From NCBI GenBank assembly GCA_964409635.1, contig CAYPEL010000170.1, positions 1-5,494 of the forward strand: a stretch of 5,494 nt of DNA, given 5' to 3'. Below the pieces are notes generated by a model that was not told the DNA's origin, made no database searches, and saw only the letters and a program-made list of their open reading frames with translations. Position numbers and translations under genes: made by a program. How positions within the stretch are numbered: the stretch's first letter is position 1; every line of letters starts with the position of its first letter. This DNA is from CAYPEL01 sp964409635. Its GTDB lineage: Bacteria > Pseudomonadota > Gammaproteobacteria > DSM-19610. This document shows, piece by piece, positions 1 through 5,434 of the stretch.

Positions 1-960
1 GACGCAAGTGTAGATCCATCGACACGTCTGCAGGCGCTACGCAATCAGTATTTTTTCCTGACCGCCAGATACTCAGAAAATCACCCGGATGTTATTCGTG
101 CAAAACGTGAAATGGAAGGTTTGGAGGCCGAAACCGGATCGGTCAGTAGTGCCGCCTCACAATTACAGAGAATCGAGCAGTTACAAAGTGAACTTGCGGT
201 ACTCAAAAAACGCTACTCTGATGAACACCCTGATGTCATTAAGCTTGAAAAGCAGATAGAAAGTCTCCGAACCTCGGCAAATAGCGCGCCCTCACCGCTA
301 GCCAAATCGGCAAAAATAAACCCGGACAATCCGGCCTTTATCTCTCTGACAAGCCAGCTTCAAGCAATTAACAGCGAGGCAAATTCGCTTCGGCAAAAAA
401 AGCTGATGCTGCAAAAAAAGACCGAGGATTATGAAAGTCGACTTGCTAAAACACCGCAAATTGAAGGTGAATACCGCAAACTGGTGCGCAATCTCAATAC
501 GGCTACGACTAAATTCCAGGAATTAACAGCAAAAAAACTACAAGCAGAGATTTCTCAACAGCTGGAAACCGAACGCAAAGGCGAACGCTTTGAACTCATA
601 GAACCGGCCATTCTTCCGGAAGAACCCGTCAGCCCAAACCGGCCAGCCATTATTTTCCTGAGCCTGGTGCTGGCACTGGGCGCGGGTATTGGTTACGCCG
701 CCATCGCAGAAAGCATGGATGATGCCATCAGGGGGAGCAAGTCGCTGGTTGCCACCCTCGGCGCGCCGCCGCTTGTCGAAATACCCTACCTGCAGAATGC
801 CGCAGAAGTATCCAGCCGGAAAAACCGCTTCATCGCTACAACAGCGGCGGCGGTCAGTATTATCGTTCTGGCTGTGGCGCTCACACACTTCTTCTGGAAG
901 CCGCTGGATGTGCTCTGGTATAAAGCCTTACGCAAGGCGGACGTGGTAATAAATACATAA
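1..960 (+). CDS. Wzz/GNVR-family polysaccharide chain-length determinant (3' part, 5' end outside window)
   Basis: This is the C-terminal 319 codons of a membrane co-polymerase that sets EPS chain length in the inner membrane. The frame is open from base 1, so the in-frame ATG at 112 is internal and not the start. Visible parts are a long charged coiled-coil periplasmic region (fragment residues about 5-200) carrying two copies of an R-Y-S-x-x-H-P-D-V-I motif (about residues 23-32 and 71-80). A GNVR-type region follows, with EPAILPEEPVSPNRP just before a membrane helix (about 215-236), then a short cytoplasmic loop and a second hydrophobic segment (about 277-299). PEEPVSPNRP before the last helix is typical of Wzz/GNVR proteins. 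A kinase-like ATPase follows after 54 bp, the usual partner of this family. It most resembles the exosortase/PEP-CTERM-associated subgroup, but that is inferred from context. The N-terminal Wzz domain is not visible. Confidence 0.9.
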   Translation, partial: DASVDPSTRLQALRNQYFFLTARYSENHPDVIRAKREMEGLEAETGSVSSAASQLQRIEQLQSELAVLKKRYSDEHPDVIKLEKQIESLRTSANSAPSPLAKSAKINPDNPAFISLTSQLQAINSEANSLRQKKLMLQKKTEDYESRLAKTPQIEGEYRKLVRNLNTATTKFQELTAKKLQAEISQQLETERKGERFELIEPAILPEEPVSPNRPAIIFLSLVLALGAGIGYAAIAESMDDAIRGSKSLVATLGAPPLVEIPYLQNAAEVSSRKNRFIATTAAAVSIIVLAVALTHFFWKPLDVLWYKALRKADVVINT

Positions 961-1003
961 TACTGTTCGATCTTATATCCTATAAATTCAAAGTTAAAAT
1001 AAC

Positions 1004-1006
1004 AGG
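1004..1006 (+). promoter_or_regulatory. Weak ribosome binding site for the BY-kinase-like gene
   Basis: An AGG sits 8 bases before the GTG at 1015. No ATG in this frame gives a better N-terminus, and the resulting protein begins MERIKQALERARAER, a common opening for EPS-associated kinases. This supports the GTG start. The site lies within a short imperfect palindrome (ATAAC-AG-GTTAT, 999-1010) that could partly mask it. Confidence 0.5.
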
Positions 1007-1014
1007 TTATTGCA

Positions 1015-1806
1015 GTGGAAAGAATCAAACAAGCCCTCGAACGCGCGCGCGCAGAACGCCAGGGACAACCTGCCATTTCTCCCGTAGCAAACAATACCGC
1101 TTCTGCTACCGTAGAGCCGATCGATGTCAACTACACACATACCCGGCACGCTGAATTATCTGATATTCACCTGCGCAAACACCGCATCGTCGCCTGCATG
1201 GAACAAAGCCCGTTTGCGGATGCCTACAAAATGCTCCGCACCCAGACCCTGCAACGGCTCAAGGAAAATGACTGGAACGTGCTCGCCATCACCAGCCCGG
1301 GCTCTGGCGAAGGCAAGACCGTCACAGCACTGAATCTGGCCGCCAGTATCGCCATGGAAATAGACCATACGGTGCTGTTGGTTGACGCCAATCTGCAGCA
1401 CCCGAACCTGCACGAACATCTAGGAATCACGCCCTCTAAAGGTCTGAGTGACTATCTGCTCGACGATACGCCCCTGTCAGAATTGTTCATCCACCCCAAA
1501 GGGATCGACCACCTGACCATTCTGCCTGGCGGACGCCCGGTGATGAATTCTGCTGAAATGCTCAATTCACCGAAAATGACACGCCTGGTCGAGGAAATGA
1601 AAACGCGCTATCCGGGACGGATTGTTATCTTTGACCTGCCACCCTTATTATCTGCCGCCGATGCACTCGCGTTTACACCCTATGTTGACGCTGCCTTGCT
1701 GGTCGTCGAAGAAGGCAAAACCACCCGCCAAGACACAACCCGTGCAGTTGAGATGCTATCCAACACGAATGTTTTGGGTACGGTTCTAAACAAAAAACCC
1801 ATCTAA
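1015..1806 (+). CDS. CpsD/CapB-type BY-kinase-like ATPase of an EPS cluster
   Basis: A 263-residue cytoplasmic P-loop protein that would work with the upstream Wzz-like protein to control EPS polymerisation and export. It is about the size of a stand-alone bacterial tyrosine (BY) kinase. Motifs in order are Walker A SPGSGEGKT (94-102), Walker A' VLLVDA (about 120-125) and Walker B IVIFDLPP (203-210). The segment FADAYKMLRTQ (about 67-77) matches the conserved stretch ahead of the P-loop in this family, where E-x-x-R-x-x-R motifs usually occur. The N-terminal 50 residues are a charged helix and a low-complexity linker. Translation starts at GTG. The C-terminus stops at LNKKPI and has no tyrosine cluster; the last tyrosine is Y223. 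Canonical autophosphorylation on a C-terminal cluster therefore cannot occur as written. It best fits the exosortase-associated 'tyrosine autokinase' group. A general MinD/ParA-like ATPase is less likely given the neighbours. Confidence 0.9.
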   Translation: MERIKQALERARAERQGQPAISPVANNTASATVEPIDVNYTHTRHAELSDIHLRKHRIVACMEQSPFADAYKMLRTQTLQRLKENDWNVLAITSPGSGEGKTVTALNLAASIAMEIDHTVLLVDANLQHPNLHEHLGITPSKGLSDYLLDDTPLSELFIHPKGIDHLTILPGGRPVMNSAEMLNSPKMTRLVEEMKTRYPGRIVIFDLPPLLSAADALAFTPYVDAALLVVEEGKTTRQDTTRAVEMLSNTNVLGTVLNKKPI

Positions 1807-1825
1807 TTTCACCGCAGCCGATATC

Positions 1826-3010
1826 ATGTACGAAAGCTTTTACGGATTTCGTGAAAAACCCTTCACATTATTGCCTGATGCAGGCTTCCTGTATTTAAGC
1901 AGTAAACACAAAATGGCCCTGACTTTGCTGGAGTACGGATTGATGAGCCAGGCCGGTTTTTCCGTGATCAGCGGCGATATCGGCACCGGTAAGACCACCC
2001 TGATACGGAAACTGCTCAACCAGATCGATAACGATGTCCGGGTCGGCCTGATCTCCAACACCCACCAGTCGTTTGGAGAATTGATGCAATGGATCGCGCT
2101 GGCCTTTGAGCTGCCACACACCGGCAAGGATAAGGTGCAGCTGTACCAGATGTTCGTTGATTTCATTATTAGCGAATACGCCCAGGGTCGGCGCACCGTA
2201 CTGATTGTCGACGAAGCACAGAATATGTCGGCTGAGACCCTGGAAGAACTGCGCATGCTGTCCAATATCAATGCCGACAAGGACCAGGTGCTGCAAATAA
2301 TTCTGGTAGGCCAGCGCGAATTACGTGATACCCTGCGCCGGCCCGATCTGATTCAGTTTGCCCAGCGTATTGCGGTTGATTACCACCTTGAACCCTTGTC
2401 GGCCTCGGAAACCCATGAATACATCCAACACCGCTGCCGGGTCGCCGGCGGCAAACCGGATCTGTTTTCCGACCAGGCGTGCGCAGCTGTGTTTGAATTA
2501 ACCGGTGGTGTCCCACGCCTGATCAATACCCTCTGCGACACCGTGCTCGTCTATGGCTATGCCGAACAACGCGAACGGATTGATGCCATGCTGGTTCATG
2601 ATGTCGGTCACGACAAACAACAGGGCGGCTTGTTTGCAGCTAACACCCCGGAGCCCGAAAAAAAAAACCTTAGAATAGCCGTCGCCGCAGAATCCAGTAT
2701 CTCCCGCCAATACATCGCCCGCTTATTGAGTTATTGCGGTTTTGATGAGCCCGTCACCCTGTCACTGGAACAGGATTCATTTAATGCACTGGATCCAGCT
2801 AGCATCGATATCCTGCTGATCGAGCTGACAAACAACCCCGCGGATGGCAGCAATGAATTTGACTTCCTCGGCAAACTGGATAAGCCGGTTTTGTTTTGTG
2901 ATAGCCACACGACTAGAATCAACCTTGCCAGTAACGACCAGCTTGCCTATGGCCAGGAGCTCAGCGAAAAATTGCTGGCATTGGTGCCCGGTAACATCAA
3001 CGCCGCCTGA
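1826..3010 (+). CDS. ExeA-like AAA ATPase of an exosortase/PEP-CTERM-type EPS cluster, with C-terminal receiver-like domain
   Basis: A 394-residue protein. The N-terminus MYESFYGFREKPF is the signature opening of ExeA/GspA-type ATPases and of the related ATPase found in exosortase-linked EPS clusters, and this fixes the start although no good ribosome binding site precedes it. It begins 19 bp after the kinase gene. Motifs are Walker A GDIGTGKT (50-57), Walker B TVLIVDEAQ (124-132), a sensor-1-like strand LQIILVGQREL (156-166) and a sensor-2-like GGVPRLIN (227-234). Residues about 282-387 form a separate domain that reads like a degenerate response-regulator receiver: LRIAVAAESS as strand 1, SRQYIARLLSYCGF as helix 1, IDILLIEL with E333 where the phospho-acceptor Asp would be, and KPVLFCDS as strand 4. 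The acidic pair and terminal KP motif are missing. The linker (residues 278-281) is encoded by a ten-A run. The ATPase assignment is strong; its exact role in EPS export is not established here, and the receiver-like reading is inference. Confidence 0.88.
   Translation: MYESFYGFREKPFTLLPDAGFLYLSSKHKMALTLLEYGLMSQAGFSVISGDIGTGKTTLIRKLLNQIDNDVRVGLISNTHQSFGELMQWIALAFELPHTGKDKVQLYQMFVDFIISEYAQGRRTVLIVDEAQNMSAETLEELRMLSNINADKDQVLQIILVGQRELRDTLRRPDLIQFAQRIAVDYHLEPLSASETHEYIQHRCRVAGGKPDLFSDQACAAVFELTGGVPRLINTLCDTVLVYGYAEQRERIDAMLVHDVGHDKQQGGLFAANTPEPEKKNLRIAVAAESSISRQYIARLLSYCGFDEPVTLSLEQDSFNALDPASIDILLIELTNNPADGSNEFDFLGKLDKPVLFCDSHTTRINLASNDQLAYGQELSEKLLALVPGNINAA
2658..2667 (+). repeat. A10 homopolymer at the domain boundary of the AAA ATPase gene
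   Basis: Ten consecutive A residues encode part of Glu-Lys-Lys-Asn in the linker between the ATPase and the receiver-like domain. Reading with nine A gives a TAG after the codons ACC TTA GAA; reading with eleven A gives a TAG directly after CCT. Either slip would end the protein at about 282-283 residues, close to the end of the ATPase core. The run and the stops are seen directly; any functional slippage is inference. Confidence 0.85.
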
Positions 3011-3420
3011 TGACACAACGTATTCGCAGAGTCAGCCTGTCGCTGGCGATTGGCTGGATGGCGACAATCTTTTTTTTGTCGAGCCAGCCTAACCTTCCTA
3101 CCCCTTATCTGTTCCACAACCAGGACAAGCTGTTTCATTTTGCCGCTTATGGCGTGCTCGGCGTTTTGCTGCTGATGAGCTTTAGATACAAAATCCCCGG
3201 TTATACCGGATTGCAAATCACCATGGCGGTGGTGCTTGCCAGCCTGTATGGCATTAGCGATGAGATACACCAGACATTTGTGCCGGGGCGTGACGCCGAG
3301 GTTCTCGACTGGGCGGCTGATACCTTGGGTGCCTTAACAGCCGTGTTAATCCTTGCTTTAATCGTTAAAAAAACCGGGTTACGCGACTACTTTGTAGCCA
3401 CAGGGCAAAGCGGGAAATAA
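3010..3420 (+). CDS. VanZ-like integral membrane protein
   Basis: A 136-residue protein of the VanZ family. Visible family marks are FFLSSQP after the first helix (21-27), DKLFHFAAYGVLG (39-51), YGISDEIHQTFVPGR (80-94) and the acidic D100/D104 ahead of the last helix. About four membrane segments are predicted by eye: 8-24, 43-57, 68-83 and 103-120. The ATG overlaps the TGA of the upstream ATPase gene by one base (TGATG, 3008-3012) and no clear ribosome binding site is seen, so translation is probably coupled. VanZ is named after a teicoplanin-resistance accessory protein, but chromosomal members like this one are widespread, including in EPS and exosortase loci, and resistance should not be assumed. 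Its position suggests a role in EPS or envelope assembly; the biochemical activity is unknown. Confidence 0.88.
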   Translation: MTQRIRRVSLSLAIGWMATIFFLSSQPNLPTPYLFHNQDKLFHFAAYGVLGVLLLMSFRYKIPGYTGLQITMAVVLASLYGISDEIHQTFVPGRDAEVLDWAADTLGALTAVLILALIVKKTGLRDYFVATGQSGK

Positions 3421-3530
3421 AATCACTGTAGTGCCATGATCTCAGTTTGCAGGCCGGGATTTACTTTTGCTTGGGAGGGGTATTCCGGTAAAGGTTTACA
3501 ACAATGACCATCTTTACTCCGCGCAATCTT

Positions 3531-3553
3531 TGGTGGGATAAATCCCACCCTAC
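3531..3553 (-). repeat. Hairpin repeat, GTAGGGTGGG family, left copy
   Basis: Read on the minus strand this is GTAGGGTGGGAT followed by TTATCCCACCA. It holds a perfect 8-bp inverted repeat, GGTGGGAT (3532-3539) and ATCCCACC (3542-3549), with a 2-base centre. Its outer CCCACCCTAC (3544-3553) is the exact reverse complement of GTAGGGTGGG at 3631-3640 in the second copy. From memory, repeats of this type are common between genes in gammaproteobacteria and some other groups. Confidence 0.8.
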
Positions 3554-3659
3554 TGATACATCAGGCGCGCTTGTGGCTGTGCTGACGCTAGCGGTCATCG
3601 TAAAAAATAGACTGGGCCCATCTGAAAAATGTAGGGTGGGGTGAGGCACGAACCCCACC
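3531..3659. mobile_element. Possible MITE/BIME-like element bounded by two inverted hairpin repeats
   Basis: Two copies of the same hairpin repeat in opposite orientation enclose about 77 bp. Near the centre of the unit lies a further palindrome, CGCTAGCG (3586-3593), set within TGAC...GTCA (3583-3597), and an 8-bp palindrome TGGGCCCA lies at 3613-3620. The unit sits between the convergent VanZ-like gene and cysQ, a usual site for REP/BIME-type repeats, and could fold in transcripts from either side. It encodes no transposase. No clear target-site duplication was identified, so mobility is inference. The remaining bases of the 261-bp gap (3421-3530 and 3660-3681) show no gene and no convincing terminator. 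Confidence 0.5.
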
Positions 3660-3660
3660 G
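3631..3660 (+). repeat. Hairpin repeat, GTAGGGTGGG family, right copy
   Basis: Starts with GTAGGGTGGGGT and ends with ACCCCACCG. A perfect 8-bp stem, GGTGGGGT (3635-3642) with ACCCCACC (3652-3659), encloses a 9-base loop, GAGGCACGA. The stem has a compensated change relative to the left copy (GGTGGGAT/ATCCCACC there, GGTGGGGT/ACCCCACC here). Retention of pairing despite sequence change suggests that the structure itself is maintained. Confidence 0.8.
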
Positions 3661-3681
3661 GTGGTAACGTTCAGTGTCGGC

Positions 3682-4485
3682 TCAAAGATATTGCTTCCAG
3701 TCCTTGCGTTTATCGCCAAATACCAGGAAATGAGGGTTCAATAACGAATCCTTGGTGTTGTATTTTAACTGCTGCAAAGATAAGTCCGTTAACCTGCCAC
3801 CCGCCTCCTCGACCACGCAATGTGCGGCGGCAGTATCCCATTCGGAGGTGAGTCCCAGGCGGGGATAAATATCCGCTGCGGCTTCGGCTACCAGGCAGAT
3901 TTTCAGCGAACTGCCCATACTGATGATCTCGTGCTCACCCAGTTTTTCAAGAAACGCATTGAGCGAATCACCACCGTGGGAACGACTACCGACGACGGCA
4001 ACCGGCCCGGCTTGCAGGTGCCTGACCTTAATCGGCACATCGCCTTTACCCTCGGCTTTAATTGCCCCACGGCCACGGCAGGCTGCATAAGTCACACCGC
4101 TGACCGGCACATACACTACGCCCAGCACCGGTACATGATCCTCGATCAAGGCGATATTCACGGTAAATTCACCGTTACGCTTGATAAATTCCTTGGTTCC
4201 GTCCAGCGGATCGATCAGCCAATAACGCGTCCATTTTTGCCTTTCTGTAAAGGGAATATCCGCCGCTTCTTCGGAAAGTACCGGCACCTCCGGCGTCAGG
4301 TCTTTCAGACCATCAATAATGGCGTGGTGGGACGCCATATCTGCTGCGGTCAATGGAGATTTATCTTGCTTTGCCTGAATGGCAAAATCGGTATTGTAAA
4401 CTTCGAGTATTTTTTCACCGGCTGTTACTGCCAACCGCCGCACATCATCCAGATAAGCGCATGGATCACTTGATACAGGTGTCAT
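3682..4485 (-). CDS. cysQ: 3'(2'),5'-bisphosphate nucleotidase CysQ
   Basis: A magnesium-dependent phosphatase of the inositol-monophosphatase superfamily. In CysQ it removes the 3'-phosphate from 3'-phosphoadenosine 5'-phosphate (PAP), a by-product of sulfate assimilation, and may act on PAPS. At 267 residues from the chosen start it is slightly longer than E. coli CysQ (about 246). Metal-site motifs are intact: LSEE (70-73), DPLDGTKEF (92-100) and WDTAAAH (216-222), with GSSLKICLVAEAAADIYPRLG-type sequence in between as in CysQ. The ATG at 4485 is chosen because homology to E. coli CysQ begins about ten residues later and AAGAGA lies 8 bases upstream. ATGs at 4521 and 4584 are in frame but would add residues without homology. 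The 4521 ATG has a GAGG 11 bases before it and cannot be excluded. It is divergent from yrfG and convergent with the VanZ-like gene, so probably monocistronic here. Confidence 0.94.
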   Translation of the reverse strand: MTPVSSDPCAYLDDVRRLAVTAGEKILEVYNTDFAIQAKQDKSPLTAADMASHHAIIDGLKDLTPEVPVLSEEAADIPFTERQKWTRYWLIDPLDGTKEFIKRNGEFTVNIALIEDHVPVLGVVYVPVSGVTYAACRGRGAIKAEGKGDVPIKVRHLQAGPVAVVGSRSHGGDSLNAFLEKLGEHEIISMGSSLKICLVAEAAADIYPRLGLTSEWDTAAAHCVVEEAGGRLTDLSLQQLKYNTKDSLLNPHFLVFGDKRKDWKQYL

Positions 4486-4493
4486 TTTTGGAA

Positions 4494-4499
4494 TCTCTT
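4494..4499 (-). promoter_or_regulatory. Ribosome binding site supporting the cysQ start at 4485
   Basis: AAGAGA on the minus strand lies 8 bases before the ATG. It matches the purine-rich anti-16S pairing region only partly, but position and fit to the protein homology favour this start over the upstream in-frame ATGs at 4521 and 4584. Confidence 0.5.
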
Positions 4500-4610
4500 T
4501 TCTCAGGTTTATCACTATCATACGCGATTCACCCTCAAAGCGCAGGTTGTTAGCTGTTGCAGAGACCACAACCCTATCCGGCACGTTTCCAAACAGCTAA
4601 TGATTGACGT

Positions 4611-4700
4611 TTTGGCCACTCTGAATACACAGAATTCAAATTAATAGTCTTATTAGACTTTATTTTTCTGTGTTCTTCCGTGTATTCCGTGGCTAAAATA
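4611..4700. repeat. Inverted-repeat element, AGCCACGG family, upstream of yrfG
   Basis: The left arm (4611-4634) reads TTTGGCCACTCTGAATACAC then AGAA. The right arm (4676-4700), read on the minus strand, gives TATTTTAGCCACGGAATACA then CGGAA. The arms share TTTxGCCAC, GAATACAC and GAA and face each other around an AT-rich centre with a small hairpin (AGTCT-TATT-AGACT, 4646-4659). From memory, GCCACGGAA...CACGGAA repeats are scattered between genes in many bacterial genomes, especially gammaproteobacteria. The element ends 13 bp before the yrfG ATG and fills much of the 228-bp cysQ-yrfG gap. Apart from the cysQ ribosome binding site and leader, nothing else convincing is seen in this gap. Confidence 0.65.
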
Positions 4701-4713
4701 TCAACCAGCCCGC

Positions 4714-5394
4714 ATGAAGAATAAAATCACAAAACCGACCTTGCCCTGGGACTCCATCGAAACCGTGTTTCTGGATATGGATGGCACCTTGCTGGATCTG
4801 CATTTTGACAACCATTTCTGGCTGCAGCACGTACCCGTGCGTTATGCGGAAAAACACGGCCTGAGTCTGGATGACGCCAAGCAGCAATTATTTCCACGCT
4901 TTAAAGCTGCAGAAGGCACCCTCGACTGGTATTGCATTGAATACTGGAGCCGGGAGCTGGAGCTGGATATTGCCGCATTGAAACGCGAGCTCGAACACCT
5001 GATACAGATCCGCCCGCAAGTCAGGCAGGTGCTGGAAGCATTGCAAAAAAGCGGCAAGCGCATTGCCCTGCTGACCAACGCGCATCACAAGGTGGTTGAA
5101 TTAAAAATGCAAGCCACCGGCCTGGAGGCGCACTTTGATGAACTTTTCTGTTCGCACAGTTTCTCATATCCAAAGGAAGACGCACGTTTCTGGCCAAGAC
5201 TGGCGGCCGCCGACCCGTTTTCGGTCGAATCCACCTTATTTGTCGATGATAGTTTACCGGTGCTGAAAGCCGCGCAGGAATTTGGTATTCAGCACTTGCG
5301 GGCGATTCACCAACCGGATAGTAAGGCACCACCGAAAAACACCGGGGAATTTATTGCGCTAAAGGATTTCGGGGAATTAATAGCAGGTTTGTAA
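4714..5394 (+). CDS. yrfG: GMP/IMP nucleotidase YrfG, HAD superfamily
   Basis: A 226-residue cytoplasmic HAD-superfamily phosphatase; E. coli YrfG (about 222 residues) hydrolyses GMP and IMP. All four HAD motifs are present: motif I FLDMDGTLLD (19-28, nucleophile D21 and acid D23), motif II LLTNAH (119-124, T121), motif III Lys K154 in YPKED, and motif IV FVDDS (176-180, D178/D179). The cap segment contains DNHFW and LDWYCIEYWS, which match the E. coli protein closely as remembered, so this is probably the true orthologue and not a generic HAD. The ATG at 4714 fits the family length, although no ribosome binding site is visible in the 13 bases between it and the upstream repeat. That makes initiation, or the promoter, possibly dependent on the repeat. 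In enterobacteria yrfG lies next to nudE; here nudE is not in the window. Confidence 0.94.
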   Translation: MKNKITKPTLPWDSIETVFLDMDGTLLDLHFDNHFWLQHVPVRYAEKHGLSLDDAKQQLFPRFKAAEGTLDWYCIEYWSRELELDIAALKRELEHLIQIRPQVRQVLEALQKSGKRIALLTNAHHKVVELKMQATGLEAHFDELFCSHSFSYPKEDARFWPRLAAADPFSVESTLFVDDSLPVLKAAQEFGIQHLRAIHQPDSKAPPKNTGEFIALKDFGELIAGL

Positions 5395-5410
5395 TCTGTG
5401 GGTATGTAAT

Positions 5411-5434
5411 TATTTAGCCACGAAACGCACGGAA
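5411..5434 (+). repeat. Repeat, AGCCACGG family, downstream of yrfG
   Basis: TATTTAGCCACGAAACGCAC then GGAA. It matches the reverse complement of the right arm upstream of yrfG at 19 of 22 aligned positions. It begins 16 bp after the yrfG stop, so copies of the family bracket the gene. The following bases (5435-5494) are AT-rich, contain the 10-bp palindrome TAAGATCTTA (5447-5456), and carry no recognisable gene. Confidence 0.65.

Noticed and set aside
112..960. ATG at 112 as the start of the Wzz-like gene
   Set aside because: The same frame is open back to base 1 and reads family-typical coiled-coil sequence there, so the gene is truncated by the window edge.
999..1010. ATAAC-AG-GTTAT as an operator before the kinase gene
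   Set aside because: The arms are short, the site is within a probable operon, and it matches no operator I recognise. It may be chance in an AT-rich gap.
3010..3420. VanZ-like gene as an antibiotic-resistance determinant
   Set aside because: There are no van operon neighbours. The setting is an EPS cluster and the family is widespread in bacteria that have no link to glycopeptide resistance.
3461..3658. 65-codon minus-strand open frame over the middle repeats
   Set aside because: It is made largely of the hairpin repeats, has no family resemblance and no convincing ribosome binding site.
3820..4473. 217-codon plus-strand open frame opposite cysQ
   Set aside because: It lies entirely within the well-supported cysQ gene on the other strand, shows no recognisable motif, and has a composition typical of an antisense shadow.
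4510..4560. Sigma-70 promoter for cysQ (TATGAT on the minus strand near 4521)
   Set aside because: A -10-like hexamer is present, but no acceptable -35 lies at 16-18 bp spacing (TTGAGG is only 10 bp away).
4646..4668. Hairpin AGTCT-TATT-AGACT followed by a T-rich run, as a terminator
   Set aside because: The stem is only 5 bp and AT-rich, and no plus-strand gene ends upstream of it. It is better read as the centre of the repeat element.
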